DNA of 64,000 bases from Pedobacter indicus. Its GTDB lineage: Bacteria; Bacteroidota; Bacteroidia; Sphingobacteriales; Sphingobacteriaceae. The notes under the pieces are model-generated. The model was given only the letters and a program-made list of their open reading frames with translations. It was not told the DNA's origin and did not search any database. The translations under genes were made by a program, and so were the position numbers. Positions 27,027 to 34,195 of the stretch are shown piece after piece. Every line of letters begins with the position of its first letter. Position 1 is the first letter of the stretch. Location of the stretch: contig NZ_QRGB01000001.1 in NCBI RefSeq assembly GCF_003449035.1, positions 1,178,001 to 1,242,000 of the forward strand. The letters are read 5' to 3'.

Positions 27027-28568
27027 CTAAAACCTATATCCTTTAATGGAGTCTCCTCTAATCTTTTTACGTAATAACACCACTCGTTTGTAATGGAAAC
27101 TACCGTAAGAATGTGTTGCTATGAAAATCAATATCGGCACAACCAACCAAGTCAATGTTCCCAATACGATTTTTCCTGAAGCCATTAACGCGTTCAGACT
27201 AATGTTTTGGTAAATTGCCATACCGTTCGGAATAGCTCCTGCATCGAGATACATCGAAATATCGTTCAAGCTTTGCCATTGTGATTGATAACTTGCCCAC
27301 CCGATAATGGCACCACCAAGAGCTGTAGCCAGAAAAGACCTAACGACAATCAATACAGCAATCATTCCCATCATCTCATTCATTCCCAGGTTGAGCGAGG
27401 CATAAAACCATATCCCAATAAACAGAATACCCATTCCCAGACCTTTTAATATGGACGCATATTCAAGGTAACGTATGTCCATTTGAGGTTGAATAATCAG
27501 ATAAAGACAAAGCGTATGCAGTGCAAAAAATACAAATCCTAAAGCAATGTAATACTTGAGATACCATTTATTTTTGAAGCCGTAAAACGCCAGTATTCCT
27601 GCGATGACGATACCAGGTATCATCCAAAGATTGGTGTGTGCATTAACTAGATTGTTGTATCCCAAGACACCAATCGCATACTGTGTATAAACCGAGGAAC
27701 TTGCCAGATATAAGCCCAAAAACAGCAACAATATTAACGAATGACTGACATTTCTCTTTTTGAAAACCGAAAAATCAAGCATCTTCCGCTTGAGGGAATT
27801 TTGTCTGTATATTAAGGCAATAAATAGTCCCACGCCAATCATCAGCGAACCAACAATATTGGGTGAATGAAACCAGTTTTGCTGTTTCATAAACACAAAG
27901 AAATAATTCAGCGACATCATCGAAGCTGCGAATACAACCAGTGAAAACCAGTCAATTTGATACAGTGGCATCTTAAAACCAAAACGTTGATTGTGCTGAA
28001 AAATAAGTGATAGTGCTGCAATCACCAACATTATTGCGGACATAAACAAATACGGTGTCTGCCAACTGCCGTCGAATACCATCTGAGCAAAATAATACGC
28101 CGAAAGTTGTGCAAACCCAATAGACAACGGATAGAATATCGCATAGAATTTCCCTCGGTCACCTGTTGGAGAAAGAATGAACATCACTGGCAAAACCATT
28201 TCAATCAACGGAAACATCTTGAAAAAGCCTATAAGTAAGCTACATACTATCAACACAACAGGGCTGTCCGTTGTTCCGCACATATAGGATAATATGGCGA
28301 GGATAATTGCTGAACCGGCAATGATTTCTTTGGTACGGAAACGCATCTTGATGCGCATCAGTATCATAATGGCACAGCCCATCCCGATGGCTCCAGCGTT
28401 ATTAGCCATCGAGATATATTCTGTATAAGTTGCTAAAGCTCCCGAAATATCCGTGATGTTGCTCGTATATACGCCCGAAACGGTCATCACTGGGAATAAT
28501 ATTCCCAAAATCAATAACAACATCACAGGTTTAGGAACCCAACTTGCAAAAGGTGCTTTATTGTACAT
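27027..28568 (-). CDS. MFS transporter, DHA2 / EmrB-like
   Basis: The 513-residue integral membrane protein has about 14 hydrophobic helices, as in EmrB-type drug:proton antiporters. Motifs are diverged from enterobacterial EmrB (for example GAIGMGCAIMILMRIKMRFRTKE in place of motif A). It lies directly downstream of an HlyD/EmrA-like adaptor and a TolC homologue, so the three form an export path across both membranes. Substrate unknown; MarR linkage suggests drugs or toxic organic acids. Confidence 0.88.
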   Translation of the reverse strand: MYNKAPFASWVPKPVMLLLILGILFPVMTVSGVYTSNITDISGALATYTEYISMANNAGAIGMGCAIMILMRIKMRFRTKEIIAGSAIILAILSYMCGTTDSPVVLIVCSLLIGFFKMFPLIEMVLPVMFILSPTGDRGKFYAIFYPLSIGFAQLSAYYFAQMVFDGSWQTPYLFMSAIMLVIAALSLIFQHNQRFGFKMPLYQIDWFSLVVFAASMMSLNYFFVFMKQQNWFHSPNIVGSLMIGVGLFIALIYRQNSLKRKMLDFSVFKKRNVSHSLILLLFLGLYLASSSVYTQYAIGVLGYNNLVNAHTNLWMIPGIVIAGILAFYGFKNKWYLKYYIALGFVFFALHTLCLYLIIQPQMDIRYLEYASILKGLGMGILFIGIWFYASLNLGMNEMMGMIAVLIVVRSFLATALGGAIIGWASYQSQWQSLNDISMYLDAGAIPNGMAIYQNISLNALMASGKIVLGTLTWLVVPILIFIATHSYGSFHYKRVVLLRKKIRGDSIKGYRF

Positions 28569-28579
28569 AAATTTTGTTT

Positions 28580-28616
28580 TTCCTCACCCCAACCCTCTCC
28601 AAAGGAGAGGGAGGAG
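28580..28616. repeat. short palindromic intergenic repeat (REP-like)
   Basis: Between the HlyD and MFS genes, CCCTCTCC (28593-28600) and GGAGAGGG (28604-28611) form a perfect 8-bp stem with a 3-nt loop inside a C-rich then G-rich context. Such CCTCTCC-AAA-GGAGAGG palindromes look like dispersed REP-type units. Confidence 0.5.
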
Positions 28617-28627
28617 TGATGAGTTAA

Positions 28628-29785
28628 CTATTTCAATGTTACTTCCACGTTCATACCGGTGCGAAGTTGCTTGATTTCTTCGGGTTTATTGTTTTCAGTA
28701 AATTCGATACGAACAGGAATACGTTGCTGTACTTTCACGAAATTACCCGTTGAATTATCTACCGGAACAGCTGCATATCTTGCTCCAGTAGCTCCCGAAA
28801 CTGCGGTAATTTTTCCTTCAAAGGCTTTTCCGCCCAAGGCATCTACTTTGATAGTAGCCAAACCGCCGATTTCTACATTACCCATTTGTTTTTCACGGTA
28901 ATTTGCCGTAATCCAAATGTTTTCTGTATCTACAATCGTAGCGACCTGTTGACTTGGATTCAACAATTGTCCGACATTAACAGTTCTCCTACCCATTATT
29001 CCGTCGTGTGGAGCGGTAATCACGGTGTACGAAAGATTTAGCTTTGCCATTTCCAACGCATTTTCGGCACGTTTGATTTCGGCATCGTTCATACTTAATC
29101 TTGCCTGCACTTCGTTTACCGACAATTCGCTCGTCGTTTTGGAGTTAATCACAGATTGATATTGTGAAATCTGAGCTTCCAGTTGTGCTTTTTGTGCCTC
29201 GAAATCCGATTTTATCTGGTCGAATTGTTGGCGAGTTACAGCTTCGTCTTCCAATAAGTTTTGGTAACGGTTGAAGTTTTGCTCGGCATTCCACAACCGT
29301 GCTTTGGTCGCTTCGATATTTGCTTTAGCTGCTTCCACATTTGCACCGACCGTATTGACATTGTTGGCTGCTGTCTTGACCGAAGTTGACGTCGCATTTT
29401 TAGATGCTACAGCCGCCATATAAGCTGCCTCTGCTTGTCCTAATTGTGTGATGATTTCACGGTCATCCAAAATCATTAAGGTATCGCCTTTTTTCACGTA
29501 TTGATGTTCTACAAAATGAATTTCTTTGATATACGCTGAAACCCGTGTGTTAATCGGGTTGATGAACGACTCTACCTGTGCAGCATTGGTATATTTATCA
29601 TTCCCAACATTGAAATAAGTTTTTACTACAAAATAAAGCCCACCCAAAACCAAAATAAGTATAAAAATATTGAGGATTTTGGTCTTTTTCTGCTTAGACT
29701 TTTGCTTGTTTTCCTTTCTCGTTTCCGCAGATTGTTGAACATCTTGCGGTGTGTTTTCTTGGTTGTTATTTGTATTTTCTGACAT
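28628..29785 (-). CDS. HlyD/EmrA-family membrane fusion protein
   Basis: The 385-residue adaptor has a short Asn/Gln/Lys-rich cytoplasmic N-tail, one membrane anchor (ILNIFILILVLGGLYFVV, residues about 39-56), and a split lipoyl hairpin (YIKEIHFVEHQYVKKGDTL with VITAPHDGIMGRRTVNVGQL). A long coiled coil lies between the hairpin halves. It couples the MFS pump at 27027 to the TolC-like channel at 29864. The C-terminus (RTGMNVEVTLK) is typical. Confidence 0.9.
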   Translation of the reverse strand: MSENTNNNQENTPQDVQQSAETRKENKQKSKQKKTKILNIFILILVLGGLYFVVKTYFNVGNDKYTNAAQVESFINPINTRVSAYIKEIHFVEHQYVKKGDTLMILDDREIITQLGQAEAAYMAAVASKNATSTSVKTAANNVNTVGANVEAAKANIEATKARLWNAEQNFNRYQNLLEDEAVTRQQFDQIKSDFEAQKAQLEAQISQYQSVINSKTTSELSVNEVQARLSMNDAEIKRAENALEMAKLNLSYTVITAPHDGIMGRRTVNVGQLLNPSQQVATIVDTENIWITANYREKQMGNVEIGGLATIKVDALGGKAFEGKITAVSGATGARYAAVPVDNSTGNFVKVQQRIPVRIEFTENNKPEEIKQLRTGMNVEVTLK

Positions 29786-29863
29786 TTTAGTATTTATTTA
29801 AATCCCCAAATGGGAAATATTATCCTTGTTATTTTATCTTAATTCCTTACTCTTTGTTTCTTT

Positions 29864-31171
29864 TTACAAATTCCCGCTTTCTTTCAACAATTTGTAGTAT
29901 GCATATACAATACTGATTTCCGAATTGGCAAACTGCAATTCCGCATCTAATTTCTGATTACTTGCATCAATCAAATCCAGCAAAATCGCTAACTGATTGT
30001 TGTATTTACTGTTCATAATCCTGTAATTTTCATCTGCCAAATTTTTGTTTGTACCCAATGTGTTGTTTTGCGTCAATGCCTCGTTGTATTTGACATAAGC
30101 GGCATTCACAGCAACATCAATCATTTGTTCAGTTTCAATTGCCTGAGCAACAGCTTTGTCTTTTTCAAAACGTGCCTGCTTCATTTTCTTCGGTGCTTTG
30201 TATAGGGCATCGATGTTGAAATTCAGCGAAAGTCCGGCACTCCAACCGTGGTTGTACATATCTAACACAGGCGAAGATGTCGTAATCGGGCGAGCCAATT
30301 GATTCCCTGCAAATGCCGAAAGTGAAGGCATCATATCTGCACGTGCAATTTTTTCGGAAGTTTCGTAAATATCCACCGCCTTTTTGGTCATCAATACCGT
30401 TGGATGATTCTGAGCAAACGTTCTGTAATCGTCCATCAACAATGCTTTTGGAACGTCGTTCAGCAAGGTTTCGTCAGGCACAATTTGTGTACTTTCTGGC
30501 AATCCCAACGCCGTGGTAAGCTGTTTATTGAGTATTTGACGGTTATTTTCTACTACTTGCAATGCCAAGTTGAGGTTAGACAATTGCAATTCGCCACGGA
30601 TAACATCATTCCGAGTGACCATTCCTTCGTTAAAAAACTTATTGATGTTGTCGATACGTTGCTCTGCCAACTGGATATTCTGTTGATAGACATCTTTTTG
30701 ATTGAGCAACTTGTACAAATCCAAGTAATAACCCAAGACCAAAAGTTTGATATTCTGCTCGTTCGATTGATAATTGAGCTCCATCAATTCCTCTTGCAAA
30801 GTTTGCGCTTTGATACCATTTTTGACCAAACCACCTTTCCAAATCAATTGGCTTGCCTCCACGGAAAACGTATTCCCGAAGTGCGGCATATCTACTCGTG
30901 TAGAGTTGGAAAAATCTTTGTCGATGATATGTGCATCGCCCAAATAATATGCTTGCAATCCGGCACTGAATGAAGGAAGTTGTGCGTTTTTAGCAACTTC
31001 AACACCTTGCCTTGCAATATCAATATCTGCTTTTGACACTGCCAGATTTGGGTGGTTTTCTTTAGCAAGCTCAAACAATTCATCCACAGAAATCTTGCGT
31101 TCCTGTCCGTACATTGTGCTTATCGACAATATACCTGCTATCAGCATCGGACCTAATTTTCTAATCTTCAT
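29864..31171 (-). CDS. TolC-family outer-membrane channel
   Basis: The 435-residue product has a signal peptide (KLGPMLIAGILSISTMYGQ) and TolC-type repeats (SVDELFELAKENHPNLAVSKADIDIA; DVIRGELQLSNLNLALQVV). The ATG at 31171 is chosen over an upstream TTG at 31195 because it gives a normal signal peptide and leaves the AATTCAAACTATTT motif outside the gene. It lies 52 bp downstream of the MarR gene on the same strand and begins the exporter operon. Confidence 0.9.
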   Translation of the reverse strand: MKIRKLGPMLIAGILSISTMYGQERKISVDELFELAKENHPNLAVSKADIDIARQGVEVAKNAQLPSFSAGLQAYYLGDAHIIDKDFSNSTRVDMPHFGNTFSVEASQLIWKGGLVKNGIKAQTLQEELMELNYQSNEQNIKLLVLGYYLDLYKLLNQKDVYQQNIQLAEQRIDNINKFFNEGMVTRNDVIRGELQLSNLNLALQVVENNRQILNKQLTTALGLPESTQIVPDETLLNDVPKALLMDDYRTFAQNHPTVLMTKKAVDIYETSEKIARADMMPSLSAFAGNQLARPITTSSPVLDMYNHGWSAGLSLNFNIDALYKAPKKMKQARFEKDKAVAQAIETEQMIDVAVNAAYVKYNEALTQNNTLGTNKNLADENYRIMNSKYNNQLAILLDLIDASNQKLDAELQFANSEISIVYAYYKLLKESGNL

Positions 31172-31189
31172 TAATTTTATATTAAACTG

Positions 31190-31213
31190 TTTCAATTCAA
31201 ACTATTTATTCAA
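31190..31213. promoter_or_regulatory. candidate second MarR operator, before tolC-like gene
   Basis: AATTCAAACTATTT at 31194-31207 is an exact 14-bp copy of the motif in the marR promoter palindrome. It is extended leftward by AAACTGTTTC to give an imperfect inverted repeat centred on AATT. It lies in the 52-bp gap between marR and the TolC gene. Confidence 0.5.
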
Positions 31214-31223
31214 AAAAATAGAC

Positions 31224-31676
31224 TTAGTCATTAATTCTATTACGCATCTTATTGAGTATATCAACTGTATTACTCATTTCTTCAGCAGAAATATCCACTT
31301 GAAAAGATTGATATACTTCATCGAGAATCGGAATTAATTTTTCTTGATAGCTTCTACCTTGTTCGGTCAATACAATCAAATTATTACGTCTATCGGTCGG
31401 GTCAGGTTTTCTTTCAACCAAACCACGATTTGTCAAATTATCAATCAACGAAGTAAGACTTGCCTTATTTCGGTTTGTCTTATCAACGATTTCCTGTTGA
31501 TTGACATTGTCTTTATTCCACAGAACATACAGTACCTCAAGCATTTCCATAGTAACATCGAGTTTGTATTCCTTCACTTTCTGTGAAAAATGTAAATACA
31601 AAGCTTTCCGGATATCCCGCATAACTTCCATCAATTCTGCTATTTTAGCTATTTCTGTAGCTTCTTTAATTTTCAT
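31224..31676 (-). CDS. MarR-family transcriptional regulator
   Basis: The 150-residue winged-helix repressor has the MarR DNA-binding region NQQEIVDKTNRNKASLTSLIDNLTNRGLVERKPDPTDRRNNLIVLTEQG. The Asp-Arg-Arg wing motif is intact. The ATG at 31676 is chosen because a TACATTTG -7 element ends four bases upstream, which would give an essentially leaderless mRNA. It heads the TolC-HlyD-MFS operon and probably represses it and itself through the palindrome at 31694-31715. The ligand is unknown. Confidence 0.92.
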   Translation of the reverse strand: MKIKEATEIAKIAELMEVMRDIRKALYLHFSQKVKEYKLDVTMEMLEVLYVLWNKDNVNQQEIVDKTNRNKASLTSLIDNLTNRGLVERKPDPTDRRNNLIVLTEQGRSYQEKLIPILDEVYQSFQVDISAEEMSNTVDILNKMRNRIND

Positions 31677-31680
31677 TGTG

Positions 31681-31710
31681 CAAATGTAAAACAAATAATT
31701 TGAATTCAAA
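31681..31710 (-). promoter_or_regulatory. marR promoter (TTTG-N18-TACATTTG)
   Basis: On the minus strand TTTG (31707-31710) is followed after 18 bp by TACATTTG (31681-31688), four bases before the marR ATG. The -33 element falls inside the proposed operator. Confidence 0.55.
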
Positions 31711-31715
31711 CTATT
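31694..31715. promoter_or_regulatory. MarR-type palindromic operator
   Basis: A 22-bp near-perfect palindrome centred on GAATTC (half-site AATAATTTGAA / TTCAAACTATT, one mismatched pair) overlaps the -33 element of the marR promoter. Its size and placement fit an autoregulatory MarR site. Confidence 0.65.
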
Positions 31716-31910
31716 TTCTAAAAAAAAGTTTTATATCGAACTGTTTTCTATCAGTCGTAGTAATTGTAAACTTGATTTAGTGAACAGAAGACAAAGATTA
31801 GAAAACGATTATTTGGGATAAACTCTATCTGCAAAATAATCCTATTTTAACACATTTATCATTGACCTCTAGTATTTTTAGTTCCTTAATCGTAACGTTT
31901 TACACAATTT

Positions 31911-33191
31911 TTACAACAAAAAAAGGATTCCCATCAGCTTTGCTTCAGCTTTTCTTAGCCGTGCAATGACTTTCCCTTGCACATCATCCACAATCTTCCA
32001 ATCCTTGGCGATATAAATATCAGTTGTACGGTTGCCCTCATCAACGTGGTTCAGTGCAAGGGCTACATCATCTTTGGACATACGGCAATCATTCCTTGCG
32101 GTATTGGCAAAGGTGTGCCTTGCCCAATAGAATGTTACGCCCGCCAGCCCCGTCATACGGCATACCTGCTCCATTCCTTTGCTCAAAGCTTTGTTCAGGC
32201 ATCCGATAGTGGAATAACGTGCTGCCAGCTTGCCGATATACTTTTCCAATAAGGGTTTCGCTTCATCCGTGATTTTGATACTGATAAAGGCATTGTCCTT
32301 TCTCCGTTCCGTAGTTTTTGAACGGTTGTATTCAAGCCGTCCGTTTCTGATGTTCTGTTGGCCTATCTGATAAAAATCTACAGCATTTGTACCACAGAGA
32401 TAAAACGAAAGCATATACAGTTCTTTGGCAAGTTCTGCACGGCTACCGGATTTTGTAACACAATTCTTGATAGCCACAACTTCTGCAAGGGTGTTGTGCT
32501 TCTCTTTCGTCCGTGGCGGTGGCGAACCGACCTTGTATTTTTTGAACGGATAATGCTTGATGCGGAATATACCAATATCCTCTTCGTTGTAACGGTTTCT
32601 TGCACCGTTGAACAAGGTGCGGAGGTCTCGCATATAGTTATGTACCGCCGAACTGCTCACACCTTTTACCGTTGTCGTGACAGGATTGCCAAATTGATTT
32701 ATTCGGGTCATGGTACGTTCGGATTTCAAGTAGCGTTCATACGACAGGAGCATCGTGTAATGAATTTGATTTATAGAAAAGGAGTCCGTCTTGAAGTAGT
32801 CCACGAGACTGTTACGCACAACATTGAAATTTTCTGCGCTCTTGATTCTTCCAACCTCTTTTAGTCCCTTGATATGCTCGTCACAGAATTTAACGAAATC
32901 AACATCTTCGTCCATATCCCTTAGAAAATCCCGCAGGGTTTCCGCAGAGAAATGGTCGAGCTTTGTCTCCAGATCGCTGATCGTTTTTCGGCAGTCCCGC
33001 AACTGTCGCTCGACGACATCCGCAACAAACGGATCTTTGATCTTGAAATCTTTGGTCAGTTGCTTTCTGACCACGTAATGGGTCGTGTCAATGTACTTTC
33101 TTTTACCTTTGTGATAGACACAGATTTTCACATTGTAAGTGCCATCAGCTTTCTTGTGATGTTCATAAATTTTTGCGCTTACGGTTGCCAT
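31911..33191 (-). CDS. tyrosine recombinase / integrase of the island (IntDOT-like)
   Basis: The 426-residue protein has an N-terminal Arm-type region (AKIYEHHKKADGTYNVKICVYHKGKRKY), a SAM-like core-binding domain around residues 90-200, and a C-terminal catalytic domain. Visible catalytic residues are His-Arg region WARHTFANTAR, then LNHVDEGNRTTDIYIA with His and the nucleophile Tyr. The first catalytic Arg position reads Asn in FYLCGTNAVDFYQI, as in the Bacteroidota IntDOT group that lacks Arg I. The ATG at 33191 is preferred to a TTG at 33239 that lies in the terminal palindrome. It would integrate and excise the island at tRNA-Asn. Confidence 0.92.
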   Translation of the reverse strand: MATVSAKIYEHHKKADGTYNVKICVYHKGKRKYIDTTHYVVRKQLTKDFKIKDPFVADVVERQLRDCRKTISDLETKLDHFSAETLRDFLRDMDEDVDFVKFCDEHIKGLKEVGRIKSAENFNVVRNSLVDYFKTDSFSINQIHYTMLLSYERYLKSERTMTRINQFGNPVTTTVKGVSSSAVHNYMRDLRTLFNGARNRYNEEDIGIFRIKHYPFKKYKVGSPPPRTKEKHNTLAEVVAIKNCVTKSGSRAELAKELYMLSFYLCGTNAVDFYQIGQQNIRNGRLEYNRSKTTERRKDNAFISIKITDEAKPLLEKYIGKLAARYSTIGCLNKALSKGMEQVCRMTGLAGVTFYWARHTFANTARNDCRMSKDDVALALNHVDEGNRTTDIYIAKDWKIVDDVQGKVIARLRKAEAKLMGILFLL

Positions 33192-33220
33192 AATTTTTTC
33201 CTTAAGCACGCCAGAATTTC

Positions 33221-33238
33221 TGTTACATATTTGTAACA
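33221..33238. repeat. right-end copy of island terminal palindrome
   Basis: TGTTACATATTTGTAACA is an inverted repeat (TGTTACA/TGTAACA), 30 bp upstream of the integrase ATG. It matches 24353-24370 at 17 of 18 bases. It could be an arm site or an integrase-gene operator. Confidence 0.6.
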
Positions 33239-33335
33239 AAATGACGTGAAGTTCAACAAAAAACTATGTAAATCACACCGAACCGGAGAACCCGATCGGC
33301 CAAGCGAAGATGTCTCTAATCCTCGTTTAAAAAGC

Positions 33336-33373
33336 AAAAAAGCTGTTTTTCTTATCGAAAAACAGCTTTTTTT
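33336..33373. terminator. bidirectional terminator at island right end
   Basis: A 15-bp stem (33336-33350 with about 33359-33373, core AAAGCTGTTTTT/AAAAACAGCTTT) has A/T runs on both sides. It sits between the integrase gene and the tRNA-Asn 3' end. On the minus strand it can terminate the tRNA transcripts, replacing the native terminator now stranded at 24185-24211. Confidence 0.75.
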
Positions 33374-33377
33374 GTTT

Positions 33378-33421
33378 GCTCCTGAAGCTGGGCTCGAACC
33401 AGCGACCCTCTGATTAACAGT
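33378..33421. repeat. attR: 44-bp direct repeat within tRNA-Asn
   Basis: This repeat is identical to 24214-24257 and comprises the acceptor-3', T-arm and anticodon-proximal part of the intact tRNA-Asn at 33379-33452. Two more copies occur in the downstream tRNA-Asn genes at 33532 and 33686. Confidence 0.9.
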
Positions 33422-33452
33422 CAGATGCTCTAACCAGCTGAGCTATTCAGGA
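33379..33452 (-). tRNA. tRNA-Asn(GTT), copy adjacent to island
   Basis: A 74-nt cloverleaf is read on the minus strand: acceptor TCCTGAA/TTCAGGA, D-arm AGCTCAGCTGGTTAGAGC, anticodon loop CTGTTAA (anticodon GTT), T-arm CTGGTTCGAGCCCAG. No CCA is encoded. This copy is intact although the island inserted in it, because attR restores the 3' half. Confidence 0.95.
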
Positions 33453-33532
33453 ATTTCTTTATACTGGTTATTCGTTATGTCAAATCGTACGCAGTGGTCT
33501 TTTTATAACACGTTGTACGGGTAAAAATTTTG

Positions 33533-33606
33533 CTCCTGAAGCTGGGCTCGAACCAGCGACCCTCTGATTAACAGTCAGATGCTCTAACCAGCTGAGCTAT
33601 TCAGGA
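33533..33606 (-). tRNA. tRNA-Asn(GTT), middle copy
   Basis: Identical in sequence to the tRNA-Asn at 33379-33452, with anticodon GTT and 74 nt. It is co-transcribed leftward with its neighbours from the promoter near 33818-33849. Confidence 0.95.
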
Positions 33607-33686
33607 ATTTCTTTATACTGGTTATTCGTTATGTCAAATCGTACGCAGTGGTCTTTTTATAACACGTTGTACGGGTAAAAATTTTG

Positions 33687-33760
33687 CTCCTGAAGCTGGG
33701 CTCGAACCAGCGACCCTCTGATTAACAGTCAGATGCTCTAACCAGCTGAGCTATTCAGGA
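33687..33760 (-). tRNA. tRNA-Asn(GTT), promoter-proximal copy
   Basis: Identical to the other two copies (anticodon GTT, 74 nt). Its 5' side differs from the other two because it borders unique sequence, consistent with being the first gene of the array. Confidence 0.95.
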
Positions 33761-33817
33761 GTGTTTTTTATCTGGTTAAGGCGGTTATCCGCATTAATTC
33801 CTCTTTTTAAAGGACTG

Positions 33818-33849
33818 CAATATTCGGAATTTTGTTCTGAATAAGCAAA
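33818..33849 (-). promoter_or_regulatory. promoter of the tRNA-Asn array
   Basis: On the minus strand TTTG (33846-33849), a 20-bp spacer and GAATATTG (33818-33825) are followed by CAGTCC. The -7 is imperfect, but the spacing is ideal and the TTGCAGTCC tail equals that of the tRNA-Gln promoter. Confidence 0.55.
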
Positions 33850-34195
33850 AAAATTGTAATATTTTTTGTGATGCATATAGCGATGCGTATAAATGATATA
33901 AAAGCTGGGGTGCCTGAAGTATGTAACCGCGAGGAGCGTACTTAGGTAAACGGAAATCTTTTGAGAGTTGTTTTCATTGAGACTTGTATAGGACTTGTTA
34001 TGGGTGTCTCCTTGGTGGTACCCCAATGCTCCCGATGTGGACTCGGTCAAACGGCTATTCCACCGAGTAGATTTGGGTTCAACCGGCATAGCTTTAAGGA
34101 AAATAGCAATACAAGCTATTGACAGCGTTTGTTAGGAATTCATAAAAAATACCTAATTTAGCAGCCCTGTTTGTAAATAGGTTAAATACGAAAAA
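33850..34195. other. intergenic stretch without a recognised gene
   Basis: Between the tRNA-Asn promoter and accA there are about 345 bp. A small hairpin with arms ACTCGGT (about 34040) and ACCGAGT is present. A leftward open frame across the stretch starts in low-complexity sequence and ends inside a tRNA gene, so it is not believed. accA's promoter must lie in the right part, but no clean TAnnTTTG is seen. Confidence 0.5.

Larger units (their letters stand above)
24214..33421. mobile_element. integrative genomic island in tRNA-Asn
   Basis: Two identical 44-bp repeats flank this 9.2-kb stretch. The right one is the 3' part of an intact tRNA-Asn gene, while the left one is an orphan 3' tRNA fragment. 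A tyrosine recombinase gene lies inside, its 5' end about 190 bp from the right repeat. The cargo is a MarR regulator, a TolC/HlyD/MFS exporter, a universal stress protein, an HdeD-like protein and a 70-residue protein. An 18-bp palindrome is shared by both ends. No relaxase, coupling protein or replication gene is seen, so it is either a non-conjugative element mobilised in trans or a trimmed remnant. Confidence 0.88.
33378..33760. repeat. tandem array of tRNA-Asn units, 154-bp period
   Basis: Three tRNA-Asn genes start 154 bp apart (33379, 33533, 33687). The two spacers between them are identical to each other as far as can be read, so this is a recent or gene-converted tandem duplication. 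Confidence 0.9.

Noticed and set aside
30404-30973. 189-residue rightward frame inside the island TolC gene
   Set aside because: It is a shadow of the well-supported TolC gene on the opposite strand.
33378-33760. Regularly spaced repeats that could look like a CRISPR array
   Set aside because: The repeated unit is a full tRNA-Asn with identical spacers; CRISPR spacers are unique.
33751-34089. 112-residue leftward frame next to the tRNA-Asn array
   Set aside because: Its end lies inside a tRNA gene and its middle covers the tRNA promoter; composition is not protein-like.
34030-34096. Possible further tRNA or group II intron remnant, with arms ACTCGGT/ACCGAGT and a GGTTCAACC-like loop
   Set aside because: No full cloverleaf or intron domain could be built from it; too weak to report as a gene.
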